A stretch of 64,000 bases of DNA from Cryptomeria japonica. Its lineage: Eukaryota; Streptophyta; Pinopsida; Cupressales; Cupressaceae. Under the pieces are notes generated by a model. That model had not been told where the DNA came from, ran no database searches, and saw only the letters and a list, made by a program, of their open reading frames with translations. The stretch's first letter is position 1; every line of letters begins with the position of its first letter. Below are positions 1-11,685 of the stretch, piece by piece. Made by a program: the position numbers and the translations under genes. Where the stretch lies: contig NC_081405.1 in the NCBI RefSeq assembly GCF_030272615.1, positions 571,141,095 through 571,205,094 on the forward strand, read 5' to 3'.

Positions 1-1454
1 TTTTGAGGAATTACCCTACTCATAAGCAGGTAAAGCATCTTTGAAGGCTTTGTGATCAGTATTAGTTGTATGGATTCCAACAACAATTTGAGTTTCATGC
101 AATTATTTGCTATATGACCCTTGTTTTGATGATATTCACAGTACTCAGTCTCCCTACACCATTTAGGTTTGACCTCATAATCATATGGCTTAGAGTTGTC
201 TGGAAATGTGATCAGTTTGTTTGCCAATATAATTTTAAAAGATGACTCATAGGATTCACCCAGAGTAAAATCACACTTAGGTTTTGAAACCCAAGGTTTC
301 TCTTTAAACCACTCTTTTGATTTCTTAGGTGGGTTTTTTGTAGTGCTTTCAGCTGCTTTGAGGGCTTGTGTTCTTCTAGTCAAGTTGAATACTACCGGTT
401 TTGATTTTGGTTTGGCATTATCAACCACTCCATCATTAACAACATTTCTGTTATTATCTTTGTCGTACTTCTAGTATTTGTTCTTTTCTTTGGAGCTAGA
501 GTCTTGATGTGTTTCTTTATAAAGTTATATATCTCCTTTCCTTACAAGCACGTCTTCCATCTTGAGAGAACTATCCACCATTTTTTTGAATGAAGGGTAT
601 ACTTGCATTTGGATATTATATTTCAACTCAGGAATCAGATTATTGACAAAGATGTCCATTTTCTCAAAATCGGGAATGGGTCGTGAATACCTAGAGAACC
701 TCTTTCTCCAACGCTAAAGGAAATTAAGAAAAGGTTCTCCTATCTTCTATTTCGTATTACCAAGCTAAATCATTGTGACTGGATGACAAATGTTATAGTA
801 GTATTATTGTAAAAACAATTCAGCTAGTTCTTCAAAATATTTAATTCCTACAAGCAAGCTTGAAAACCATTCTATAGCTTGTCCTCCTAAACTTATTGGA
901 AAGAGGTGCATGAGATAAGTCTATTCGTGCATGAAATCCATACATAGGGGACAAAATTCTGAGACATGGTCCTGGGGATCTGAGTTGCCATCATATTTAT
1001 CGAACTTAGGAATTTTTGTTCTAGAAGAAAATGGAGGCATGTAAAGATTCTTGTCGACTGGAAATGCGAAAATCATATCTAAGGAATATTTCATAGGAGA
1101 TTTATGTTTGTCTTTCATTTCCTTAATCTCGGTTTGTAATTCTTGTAATTGTTTTGTCACCAATGCTAGTGGAGTATCATCTTCTTTAGTGATAAAACTT
1201 TCAACATTCTAATTAGGGGGGAGTTTAGCTCCTTGTTTGGCCAATTCTAGAAAGTGTTCTTCTTTTTCCTGGGCCATGATAATCTTCATCATCTTTCTGA
1301 AGTCTTTGTCTTTCTGAAATTTTGCTAATGTATCTTCTCCAAGTTTGAAAACTTCAGAATCACTGGAAGAGGAATCATTGTCATTAGCCTAGATGTTAAG
1401 ATTATCACAAGCTTTACGTTTATCAGCCTATTTTTCTTGTCTTCCTTTAGACAT
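1..1454 (-). pseudogene. gag of element A, degenerate, truncated by the window edge
   Basis: From an ATG at 1454 a single minus-strand frame can be followed through about ten in-frame stops to the left edge. It encodes a Ty3/gypsy capsid-type Gag. An acidic, lysine-rich N-terminus leads to the core around 921-1163, with the typical PPFSSRTKIPKFDKYDG followed by an SDPQDH motif, then a QAIEWF motif (about 880-855). Near 110-155 is a zinc knuckle of the CEYH-x4-H-x4-C form. Gag would package the element's RNA in cytoplasmic particles. Several stops are TAG where CAG is plausible, for example at about 1210. Protease and pol would lie left of the window. Confidence 0.7.
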
Positions 1455-1959
1455 ATTGGAAGATAAGGATTGATCCAAAAGTTGTTTGTTTGAAGATGAA
1501 GGTTTGTCTGAGTTTTGTTGTTCAAAAGATTCATCAAAAAATTGGTTGCTCTTGGTAGAAAGGATTGGTTTGCAATGTTATTGTTTGTTCCTTTTTCTTA
1601 TTCTTGTTCTTGGAAGAGATCTTGGTTTGAACAAGCATTTAAAACTAGCGTGACCGAGAGACAGATGTGATATAGATGTCAAGATTAAATCAAAGCTAGT
1701 TACGTGTTTTAATGTAGTGATTAAGAAAGGTGACTAAGACTCGGTCTGATTTCAGGAACGATCTATCCTATGTAAGATGTGATATAATCAACCTAGGTTG
1801 ATTAAGTTTTATAAGTGATTGATTGAACTAGTTGGGAGATAATCGACAAAGTCATGCAACACAATGATAGGGGTACACTATCAAGGGTGTTTATGCTAAA
1901 GATTATGATGACTAGATTTAGGCTCATTGCAGACTGATTAGATAAGTATGACAGATCTG

Positions 1960-3530
1960 AAAAGGATGTAAAAAGACAGACTTCTAGACTGACAGAATCA
2001 GAGGGTCGTACGACCAAATATGACAACTCGGATGATAGTTTAGTAAGTCCTAGATAAAAAGATAGTTTCTCATACAAGTTGTTGTTCAAACTCGCATGAT
2101 AGTTTAATGCTTACCAGATGACAACTTTTCACATACTAGAATGACTCATTTAAATAAGCCAGAATGATAAAATAGAAGACTCGGATGACAATGTAGGCAA
2201 CTCGTATGATGAATTAGGAAGCTCGTACAACAATTATGCTCAGAGGCAAAAAAAAATTGACAAGGAGACTAAGCTTTTTATTGTATTTTTTTTGGTGTTT
2301 CTGAGTTTTTCCAGTTTTTAAAGTTTAAATTTTAGCTTTGGACAAAAAACACATAAGATCCAAAGTGACGTCAAACACAACACGCTATTTCTAAGGAAAT
2401 TGGCTAAGAGAAAAAACCTTTACTTGCAAACTCAGGTACACACCCAATAGCTAATCAGAATACGACCGTTGAGTCTCATGCAATGGATTCTCAACATCGT
2501 ATTAGTCGATTCCAAACACTAATGGGGGCACAAAATGGAAAGTATCTTGGGAGAGTTAGTATCTCTCTTGCACAAATATTATCCCTCTTTCGAAGGTGAA
2601 TCGGGTAGCTGCTATTTTAAAGTTTGTAGTAAATATTTTTGTTCAAAATTACCCCTTGAAGACGTGCAAGAGAGATTGAGGCCTATAACCTGACAAGGTG
2701 CCGAAACAAGTTGTAGTCACACAAGCATGATTGAGACCACGAGGCCCTACAAAATGCCCGATATGAGAGATCTCAAAAGAGACAACTCAAATTATCGCGT
2801 CCTCCAAGACTTTGATCCCAAAAGGCCTATTTATTATAGTGAGTTGGAATGCTTGGGTTTAGTTGTACTCACTTGGGTCATTCTCACAAGGTGATTACTT
2901 TTTTCCACTGTGACAGGCCCACTAAAAGGTACATCTCAAACTTAGAAAAACCTTCAAGGGTCTGGATTTCTGATTATTTGTGTAGACAAGAGCATACTTT
3001 CCTACGTCTTAGATTTTTCTTCAAGCACAAAAGATAGATTTGTTCATTAACCAAATAGAAATTTAAGTGCCTAAAAATGAATTAAAGAATACACAATATT
3101 TGGTCGATTCTCCTTAGGCAACCTGCAAAACCAACGCATCAGTAGTCATGTTGCTTTCAATTCTTTGAAATGTGTGAGTTTGATTTGATAAATTCTTCGA
3201 CGGGATTTCTGCAGAAAATGAGTCAGGTCGTGAAAATCTCAGGCAAATAGAAGACAATTCAAGGTTAGCGTCAATAAAATTCAAAGCCAAGTCCAAAAAA
3301 CCCCAAAAATTATATTGTTTATAAAATGAGCAAATCTGAAATTCATACGACAATTCTCACAGAGAAGGACGAGTATTCTCATTGGACCGAACAAGTAAAC
3401 CCCAAAAGAAAACAACAAAGAAGATACTCGTATGATGATTCTCACAGAGCCAAACGAGTATTCCTAGAACTCGTCATGTAATGCACAAAAACTTGTATGG
3501 CCTTTTGCAGAGGTTGTACGGATGAAAACT
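1960..3530 (-). repeat. Degenerate CTCGTATGA-type repeats in the leader of element A
   Basis: Two clusters, about 1960-2240 and 3340-3530, carry short degenerate repeats around CTCG(T/G)A(T/C)GA spaced roughly 20 to 70 bases apart. The sequence between them has no recognisable gene. Short open frames at 1802-2089 and 3114-3353 resemble nothing known and look like chance. This stretch is the untranslated leader between the primer site and gag. Confidence 0.45.
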
Positions 3531-3576
3531 TGAAAAATTAAATAAGGATTTTACAAGGCCGAAAATTGAATTCTTG

Positions 3577-3597
3577 TGCCCCACGGTAGGCACCAAA
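3577..3597 (-). other. Primer-binding region of element A
   Basis: Minus-strand TTGGTGCCTACCGTGGGGCA lies directly after the LTR end. It closely matches the TTGGCGCC(C/T)ACCGTGGGG sequence found at this place in many plant Ty3/gypsy elements, where a tRNA 3' end primes minus-strand DNA synthesis. The tRNA was not assigned. Confidence 0.6.
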
Positions 3598-3599
3598 AA

Positions 3600-4598
3600 T
3601 GTGTGTGTGAAAAGTGGATTTATATCTATATCTATATCTGAATACACAACACTTCAATTAAGTCATTAGATGCATGGTTAGTAAATCAATAATCAATGAA
3701 TAATAAAACCAACAAAGCGACCTATTGCCTTCTACTAGATGTTAGTTTAGTTTTGCTCTCAGATTTCTTTATACAATATCAGTGACTAGATGACACCTAA
3801 ATGAAGGATTTAATCTATATGAGTATGAAATTGAGCTAAAGGGATGCAAGCTATGCAAGATTAAGGTAACATGATTTAAGCAATATGATTTTAATTAAAC
3901 TAACATGATTCAAGCAATTTGATTAAGCTAATGCAATATTCTCAATAGGCCTAGAGCAAAAACAACATAATAATAATAATCTCCAAGGTTTTTTTATGAG
4001 AGATGAGGGCCTGAATTTATAGAAAATTCAAAGAGAGACCAACAGTCAAGATCGATCAATGGTGAGCGACAGAGATTATCCAAGAGAAAGCACAATCTAG
4101 GTGAATTGATGTGATTAGCTGCTTTTCTCAGCTTTAAAGGAAATTGAACTAATTTTAAGATAAAATCAGAAAAAGTTGATTTATTTCATATTTTTTATAT
4201 TTTTATTCAATTTTGATATTTAATTGATTTAATTAATTTAATTGCTTTTCTGAGATTTTTCAATTTAATTCCATTTTGATTTCTTTTCTCAATTTTAACT
4301 GTTTTTCAAATTAATTTTTTTTTAGTGATTTAATGGCAAATTGATTTATTAATAAAAAATGCTAGGATATTTAATTAAATAAATAGGATAATTTATTAAA
4401 ATGATTTACTTGGAATGATTAATTAATTAAATGATTGTTTAATTCATATTGAATGATTTATTTGCCATGTGACATTGATGATTGAGAATTAATTAATTAG
4501 GTGCTCACGATTAATTTAATTTTCCTTTGGTTAGGATGTTGGTGATGTAGCCAAGATTAGGGGCCCATGGTTTAGGTGACCATTTTTAGGGTATTACA
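3600..4598 (-). repeat. 5' LTR of element A (999 bp)
   Basis: Read on the minus strand, the LTR starts TGTAATACCC at 4598 and ends CACACA at 3600. It is directly followed by TTTTTGGTGCC, the start of the primer-binding region. The interior is very AT-rich, with many TTAATTAA-type stretches. Only one LTR is in the window, so the boundaries rest on the TG...CA ends and the adjoining primer site. Confidence 0.7.
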
Positions 4599-5495
4599 CC
4601 AGCAAGACAACTTGCCCATTCCCATCCACTGTTTACTGACCAATGACTATTAGGATAGTTGGGAACTTTCAAAAAGTGTAATAAACCACTAATTGATGGG
4701 AAATCTATCATAGTATGACCTCTGCTCAAAATATAAAAAACAACACTTAACTAGACAACTTTTCCCAGTTGTTCTATTTGCATTGCTTTTCCAAAACTAG
4801 CTTCAATAGAACCTTTAACTTCATCAAGCTTCATCTATACTTTCTCATGAAAATAATACTTTTCAGGATTCCTCACATGCTTACATTCCTCGTTTGTTTT
4901 CCATCTTATCACTAATTTTTCAACTCTGTCTATCGCTTGTTTTTCATTAATTTTACCCATATGCTTTTCTGTGGTGTCAATTTTTAGCTGCAACCTAATT
5001 TCCTTGTTATGTTTCCAAGTGAAATTCTTACGCCTGCATTCTATTAGAGCCTCACCTTCAATTGGATTCTTCACTGATTCAATGAATCGATACTTTAATG
5101 CCCAATTAATTTGAAAATTCCTCATTGACATATCCCACTCCCGACCCTTTTTCTTATTTTGGTTGATCCTTTTTTTATTTGGCTTTTCTTTTCCCCTTGC
5201 ATTCATTATCATCTATGGCATTATCATCCAAGTCAATTATATCATTTCAGCTAACTTGGGTATCTACCAGATAATCTTCTTCAAGATCATCCTGATTTGA
5301 GATATCAAGTTTGTTGTCATCTTCAACATGTAGTGTAGGTTGTGAATTTTGTACTTGTACTTGTGATGATGTACCTTCCTGATTTTCACCACAATCTTTT
5401 CCAAAGCCAAATTATGAAAACAATGTTCTACGTTTTGTTGTCCTTTCATGGCCTTCCCCACATTCAGGTTTCCTACCCTTCTTCATATTCGACAT
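4599..5495 (-). pseudogene. hAT-like transposase relic (N-terminal part), cut by element A
   Basis: A minus-strand frame from an ATG at 5495 carries two stops, then shifts into the frame open at 5212-4835, which continues with two stops to 4599. In that frame I see MRNFQINWALKY, a KHNKEIRLQLK stretch and EKHMGKI. These resemble the N-terminal zinc-finger-like segment of plant hAT-type (DUF4371-like) proteins. Further on are a GHTMIDF stretch and VPNYPNSHWS followed by GWEWA, which recall a 'GRPMTDYE ... VPNCPKKHWSD.SGWEMA' pattern I associate with this group. The frame stops being coherent exactly where the LTR of element A starts, so the retrotransposon landed in it. The family name is from memory of the motifs, without a search. 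Confidence 0.45.
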
Positions 5496-6365
5496 CTCCA
5501 ATGAAATAAAGGCTACAAAAAAAAAATCAATTTGTTGAAGAAGTAATAATAGACTATAAAGTATAATATATGTTCCATTGGCCCTATGTCCTACAATCTA
5601 GATGTTTGAGGTTTGAATCTCCCAGCTAACCACTTGGCACTGATGGATCCCCACTAAATAAGAATGAACTCAACAGTGCAAATATATATACATAAATTCA
5701 TAATAATATTATAACACTTCAAAATTGGATCGCTCACCTTTTGGTCACTAGAAATCGCCAATGTAGTCAACAACAATGATTTTCCTTGGTCTGAAACATC
5801 TTTATTGTCCAAATTGAAAGCCTAGCACCTACCAGATTATGTAGAGAGATATGATCTTTGAATGTATTTATACCAATCCTTATATGGCAAATTCCTTGAC
5901 AATTTTATATGGTATACAAATATTTGGCTAATCTCACTTAACTATAATACCACATGTAATTTTTGAGCCGATTATGGGTCACCAAATAATTGGCAAATAC
6001 TATAGAGTTGGCAAAAATTGGGATGAATGCAGACACGCGTCGGCAAAATGTCAAGCAAATTGGGTCCTCCTAGCCAACAAATATTCATATGCCTATAGGC
6101 AAATTATGGTCATTTATTTTGGCAACCTTAGAGAGTGCAGGTGAAAAAATTAAATTTACTGTGTGTCCACTGTATATTGTATTGGCGAAATCCTCGCATA
6201 GAAATAATTAATTACATAAAACATATTGCGATTGAGCCATGAATTTGACAGAAATTGATAATGTTCTGGCGACATGGCCACCCCCAGTTAGTATAAAATA
6301 TTCACCATTTCCTAGGTCGCAGACGTGAAAAATTCACCATTGGCAAATATTTACCACTAAAGTAA
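5496..6365. other. Intergenic, no gene seen
   Basis: AT-rich sequence without a recognisable coding frame, RNA gene or repeat structure. Confidence 0.5.
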
Positions 6366-6715
6366 TCTCTGGAGATAGGGAGAGATATAAGGTTAGAGAG
6401 AGATGGATGGATAATGAGATAGTGATAATAGGAGATGTAGAAGAAAAAATATGGAGAGATATCCAAGAAAAGAGATATAGATAGAGGTCTAGGAAGAGGG
6501 AAAGGAAGAGAGACATGGAGAGGAATATATGGATAGAGAGGGTGGAGAAGAAACTAGAGGTGGAGATGAATATAGAGTAAGAGAGGAAGAGGGATATGTA
6601 AGGAGACATAGAAGGATATGGAGAGAGATATCAATCATCTTCTATATCTCTATCTTTTCATTTCCATATCTATATGTCTCTCTTTATATTTCTTTATTTT
6701 CTCTTTATAACAAAT
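6366..6715. repeat. Purine-rich tract switching to a pyrimidine-rich tract
   Basis: From about 6366 to 6640 the plus strand is nearly all A and G, built of degenerate GAGAGATA and GGA units. From about 6640 to 6710 it switches to CTATATCTCT/TTTC units. The two halves are roughly complementary in composition and could fold back. Open frames here (6334-6609 minus, 6529-6720 plus) are low-complexity artefacts. Confidence 0.7.
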
Positions 6716-8539
6716 ATTAATTATAAATTTTATAACTCTATTTAGTAATCTATATTGTTGCGCGATCTCTTAATGTATTTCTTTTTACATTGGATCTCTC
6801 TTTTGTGAGAGGACAAATTTGTTGGTCAAGGAAAACTTTGTGGCTATGATCTATCCCTCTATGCTTGAATTTAGTGTTGTTGAATGTGGAATTTTGTTTC
6901 CTCTTTCAATCAATAGATCTCCTATTCTACACTTTTATGATGTCTAAGGGCTACTGATATTTAGAAATGCCTAAGTTGAGGTGTTATATCACATGGAGAC
7001 ATTCATGAAGTTCAACTTTAGACAAATAAGAGAGGAAAAAATCAAAGACAACAAGTAGGCTCCTCAAATGATGTATGCAAATTTATTATGCTTTTTTAGA
7101 ACCTCAAACCCAAATGTATCACTATCAATTTGGTTCCTTCAATACTCTAGGATTAGAGAATTCTTGGCAAACAAGAGATGTGAATTGAATGCAAATTACA
7201 TATCTTTAAATATTAGTACATAATATCAAATCAAACAAAGATATTTTAGTTGACTCTAGTGGATAAGGTAAAGGGGGCTAGTTGGCCAAATTTAAATTTT
7301 AGACTTTAAAATGAGGGAGAAGTTTGGGACCATAATATTGCATCCATGATCATGAGTTTGTATTAAGTAGGCAAGTAGTCAAGAGAAAATTGGCTTATTT
7401 CTATATGAAAGTAGGTAGATGGATAGGTATCAAAAATAAGATATAAACAAATGCATACGCAATTTTTTTTATGTATTTATGTACTAGGATAGGTTAAAGG
7501 CTATACAAGTAAGAATAAGTATGTATAAAAATCATTAGAGTAAGAGAAGAATTATATGCTACTATATAGTATAAAAAAAATTATCATAAATAATCAAATA
7601 AATTATGTTAAATCCGTCTTTACATAGATTAATTTCATATTTACATTCTTTTATTTCTTTTTGACAATTTTTTAAATATTTAATATTTTATAAAAATAAA
7701 ATTAAAAAATCACTACCTATTTAAATATTTATTAACAACTAATATAATTAAAATCTCAAAGTTAGCCATATATTTAAATGTTGAAATGTTTAATATTGGA
7801 ATTGATAGTTTGTAGGAGTCTACTAAATATTTCAATAGTAAAGTGGACATGACTATAATTTAAAGTGTTTAGCATTATTATTATTAGAGCATCTGAATAA
7901 TAAAGTCTTAGAAATCATCTCTCTAATAATAGCAATAGAAGAGTCTGGAAGTTTGACAATATTCTTGGAATTAATTGTCATATTCATTTGAGTCGTCCAC
8001 TTTTTGGTTTTAAAAACTTTTGATATTTATTTCATTATCACAAGACAATTATTAGGTGAATAAGAATCTAATTTCTCTATAGTCTTTACCAAGTGTGGAT
8101 TTGTGGTGTCTTTTACTAAAACCCTAGGATTTGATGCTCAACAGTAAACATGAACAGTGAATAGTGAACTTAATCTTGATTATTTTAAGGAATTGTCTGT
8201 AACCGTGCAAATCATTTTCCAAACGCGTGGATTAGTTTTCATTTTTTGAAATTGAATGATAGTAACAATTGAACTTTCAATTTCTGTTTATGTGGAATGG
8301 ATTTGATGATTGACAAATAGGTCAGCTTTGTGTACTCTAAATCACTTTGAACGAAAAAACGGTGACCGAAAAATGGCGAGAAGTGATGGCGAGAAGACGT
8401 AGAACACTGTGAGATGTTAGAGCCAATTGCACAAAGAAGTTGAACGATCAAGAGGATTTGAATTATCTTGCATTGGTTTTCTTTAACTTTCAACTTTAGA
8501 TTTTAAATAAGAGGTTGTCCATCTCATATATGAGACGCC
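6716..8539. other. Intergenic, no gene seen
   Basis: AT-rich. A short minus-strand frame at 8239-8493 has no recognisable motif. Nothing else is supported. Confidence 0.5.
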
Positions 8540-8765
8540 TTCAGTGTAATAAGGTCAAGATAAGACATATACAATAGTGATATGCCATTCAAGTCATAAA
8601 TACAATTGACACTTGATTGATGAATTAAATGCTTTTGAGACATACCATTTTTTAAAAATAGACTTTTTTTATTTTTGTCTTGTTTCTAATATAAACCAAT
8701 AGAAAGACAAATAAATGACATTTTTATAATTATTTAAAATATAACTATAAAAATGATTCTATGTT
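8540..8765. repeat. UGT-flank duplication, matches 45770-46080
   Basis: The run from 'acaatagtgatatg' through 'gtcataaatacaattgaca' and 'gacaaataaatgacattttt' to 'attctatg' recurs in the same order at 45770-46080, upstream of UGT copy 3. This links the upstream flanks of copies 1 and 3 as one ancient duplicated unit. In the second block part of the unit is itself doubled (about 45780 and 45850). Confidence 0.7.
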
Positions 8766-9189
8766 ATAATTGATTAAAGTATTGAAAACATTTGAATGCA
8801 TACGTATTACTCCCAACTAATAACAATAAGAAATGTATTTGATGTTTTAAAGAGAACAAATTTCATATGCAACAGACTTTTAAGTCTATGGAATGAAACG
8901 TTTTATCAGCCCATATACCTAATTGATCACCACGTTTACACGATCTATTTTTTCTAATTGCATTAAATAGAGATTATATGTCCATCTTCCAGTCAAATGC
9001 ATCACATGGTCGAATGACCATCTTCCCGTCAGATACATTTAAAGATCTTTTATACTAGTATTGATTCTGCTCTACCCAAATTGTTAGTTGAAGGTACAAC
9101 TGGAAAAGTTGAGTTTGATGCTACTTGACCTCATTTATTGAAAAAGTTCTGTTTAATGCTGCTCTAGCCCACCTAGATTTGTTCCGATC

Positions 9190-9277
9190 TCGTTGTCCTT
9201 TAAAAGTTCTGGTTCTGTTCTATTCTATTCATACTCGATAGACAAGACGTCCTCGATAAGCTATCGACTGAATCTCA
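9190..9277 (+). promoter_or_regulatory. Putative core promoter of UGT copy 1
   Basis: A TTTAAA box (about 9200) lies about 78 bases upstream of the ATG at 9278. Copy 2 has an equivalent TTTAAATA about 95 bases upstream of its ATG. Farther upstream (8990-9060), copies 1 to 3 share degenerate 'gtcaaatgcatc' units. The box is inferred from position and conservation only. If it is the TATA element, codons upstream of about 9225 are unlikely to be in the message. Confidence 0.35.
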
Positions 9278-10767
9278 ATGGACGGACTTCAGAAACACAC
9301 GTGGTGGTCTTGCCGTTTCCGTCACTGGGTCACTACATTCCTGTGTTGGAGCTCTCAAGGCTTGTTGCCTCCCAAAATCTGACAGTCAGCTATGTCACCA
9401 CGCCCGCCAACGTACCTCGCTTTCAGGACTTCATTGATGAAGCTCTAAACTGCGGTATCGATCTTCGCCTTCTAGTCCTTCCTACGCCAGACGTGGAAGG
9501 CCTGCCACAGGGCCGAGAAAGCTCCGACATTTGTCCCCCAGAGTCCTATGGCAGCATATTTGTGCTAGCGAACAAGCTCCAACATCCCTTCGATGCTTGG
9601 ATGGAACTGCAGTTTCAACAACAGGAATTGGCGGCGCCGCCAGTATGTGTCGTGTTCGATTCTTTCATGGGGTGGGTGCGACAGAGCGCCGAAAAGTTTT
9701 CGATTTCTTGCGTGGAGTTTAGCACGTCTGGAGCGTTTGGAATCAGCGGGACGAACTCAGCCTCGCGTTCGATCATGCAGCGGGCGTTGGAGAAAGAAGG
9801 GGAGAACTCTCTTGTGTTGAGCTTGGATCTTCCCAGGCCCCTCAGATTTAAAAGGAATGAGATAGACCAAGATTACTGGACTCCAGACGAGATGAATCCG
9901 ATCACGAAGTTTCTTTTGCCCATGTTACAGATCGTTGTTAAAGGCGCGTCGGGATTGATGCTTAATACTTTCAAGGAGTTAGAGTCTGAGTATGTCGATC
10001 ACCTGAGAAACCTGACGGGAAAACCGTTGTGGGCTATAGGACCCCTGCTTCCAATGACTTATTTCGGCGGAGCGGGTAATAAAGTTAGCACGCGCGGGAA
10101 AATGGCGGACATCGCGACGGATGAGCTTGCGCAGTGGCTGAATTCTCAGAGAGCTGGATCCCTTGTGTACGTTTCGTTTGGGAGCGTGGTCAAGCTTTCG
10201 AAAGAACAAACAAAGGCCTTGGCGAGAGCGCTGGAAGGGAGTCAGCAGCCCTTCGTTTGGGCTATCAAAGTTAGGGAATCCGGGAGCTCAGGAAATGCAG
10301 AGTATCTTCCAGAGGGTTTTCTGGATAGAACAAAGGGCCGAGGGGTGGTCATATGGGGGTGGGCGCCGCAACTCTTGATTCTTTCTCACCCTTCCGTAGG
10401 CGCCTTCATGAGCCACTGTGGATGGAACTCTACGCTTGAGAGCTTAAGCCTTGGAGTTCCCATAGCCGGATGGCCTATGTTTGGGGATCAGTTTTTTAAT
10501 ATGAGAATTCTGGCGGAAATGGGTGTGGGGATTCAGTTGTGTGAACATCGCGGTGGGATTCCAGACGAAGAAAAGGTGAGGGAGGTTTTAAGGCAGGTGC
10601 TTAGTGATGATAAGGGTAAAGAGATGCGAACGGCTGCTGAGAAGGCGAAGGAAATGGCCAGAAAAGCTGTTGGAGATGGAGGATCTTCGAATGTAAATGT
10701 CCAGGGGTTCGCAAGTGAAATGCGCAAGCTGCTGAAGATGAGACAAGAACAATCAAGTTTGCCCTAA
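9278..10767 (+). CDS. Family-1 UDP-glycosyltransferase, copy 1 (1-nt deletion near the start)
   Basis: A GT-B fold plant glycosyltransferase that would move sugar from UDP-sugar to a small hydrophobic acceptor in the cytosol. The frame is open from 9157 to the TAA at 10765-10767. It shows the catalytic histidine in LGHYIP (9331-9333), the likely activating aspartate in VVFDSF (9658-9660) and a perfect-length 44-residue PSPG box (10360-10491) with HCGWNS and a final DQ, usually read as UDP-glucose preference. No intron is needed. The oddity is the start. The ATG at 9278 (MDGLQK in copy 2) is one base out of frame, because copy 2 reads AAACCACACG where this copy reads AAACACACG at 9293-9301. 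The main frame has no ATG until the MELQ region at 9601. It is therefore a very recent pseudogene, a gene with an unusual start, or an assembly error. UGT family number not assigned. Confidence 0.85.
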
Positions 10768-10985
10768 GTTGTGTACACAGACTGGTTCTGTGAGCTCAGT
10801 TTAAAATTATATTTTCTGATTCCGTAGTAAGAGTGGGCGAGGTGGTAAAATATGGTGTTATCTATTGTGGTGTTTATTTTGCAGTTGCTTTGGGGTTTAG
10901 ATTAAGTATGTTTATGAGATAAGGGTGGATGGGTTTGGTTTGGTTTGTGTTAGTATCTTTTGATTTTCTTTTGAAGTTGACATGA

Positions 10986-10991
10986 AATAAA
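10986..10991 (+). terminator. Candidate polyadenylation signal of UGT copy 1
   Basis: AATAAA lies 219 bases after the stop codon. The same signal in the same context (ATGAAATAAA) follows UGT copy 2 at about 35825. The 3' flank of copies 1 and 2 is alignable over about 250 bases, including 'tgtgtacacagactgg' and 'aagggtggatgggtttgg'. Confidence 0.4.
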
Positions 10992-11685
10992 AATTTATTT
11001 TGAAAATATTATGTTGTTTTTTAAAATACATTTGGTTAATATTTTCTTGATGAATTATGATTATCATATTACAATGTATATAATAGTATTCATGTCATTC
11101 AAGTCTAATAGAATTGATATTTGATTTATTTGTGGCCTTACAATAGAAAGTCAACATTGTGGTATTCTTGAATTTTTTAAATTTTAAGGTGGAATGTAAA
11201 TTTTTTTTTATGTGAAATGAAAATATAATGATAGGTTATATATTGCACCAAATCCTACTTTAGAATTTGGAGAAATTAAACGTCAATTTCAAAAAGCAAT
11301 TCTAATATTTTTAATGTAGAATATATAACTATATATTTTAAATATTTCTAATGTTTTTGATATAAGAAATATAATAATACATAATATTAAAAATATAATA
11401 ATTATGATAACAAAAATAGTTTTTAAGCGATGTATGCTCTCAATTTTAATTGAAACCAATTAAGACTAAGCCAAATACTAAGACAATGAAGCATCTGAAC
11501 GCGTAGAATCATATTGAATAATCCTAAGAGGATGAAGCATATGGGACGTGTATAATCATATTTAATAATAATTCATTATTCATTCAAATCAAAGTCTAAA
11601 GATATAGCGTGTGTGACGTGTAGAATCATATTGAATAACAACTTTTTTCATACAAACTGTGGTCTCAATCTTGTGGTTGTTATCC
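10992..11685. other. Intergenic, no gene seen
   Basis: AT-rich spacer between the convergent UGT and RING-H2 genes. A short degenerate direct repeat containing 'gacgtgta(g/t)aatcatat' occurs at about 11547 and 11617. Confidence 0.4.

Larger units (their letters stand above)
1..4598 (-). mobile_element. Element A: 5' part of a Ty3/gypsy LTR retrotransposon
   Basis: On the minus strand the order is LTR (4598 to 3600), primer-binding region, a leader of about 2.1 kb, then gag running off the left edge. The LTR begins TGTAATACCC and ends CACACA, and the sequence next to it matches the tRNA-primed sites of plant Ty3/gypsy elements. Gag carries a recognisable core and a CHHC zinc knuckle. The pol genes and the second LTR must lie left of the window, so a target-site duplication cannot be tested. 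The upper end cuts a hAT-like transposase relic. Many in-frame stops show that this copy is dead. It is a different family from elements B, C and D. Confidence 0.8.

Noticed and set aside
6334-6720. Open frames on both strands of the purine/pyrimidine tract
   Set aside because: Low-complexity composition explains both.
9193-9277. N-terminal extension of UGT copy 1 in the open frame before the conserved ATG
   Set aside because: It begins with TTG, not ATG; no in-frame ATG exists back to the stop at 9154; and it lies over the probable TATA box. Copy 2 shows that the true start is the ATG at 9278.
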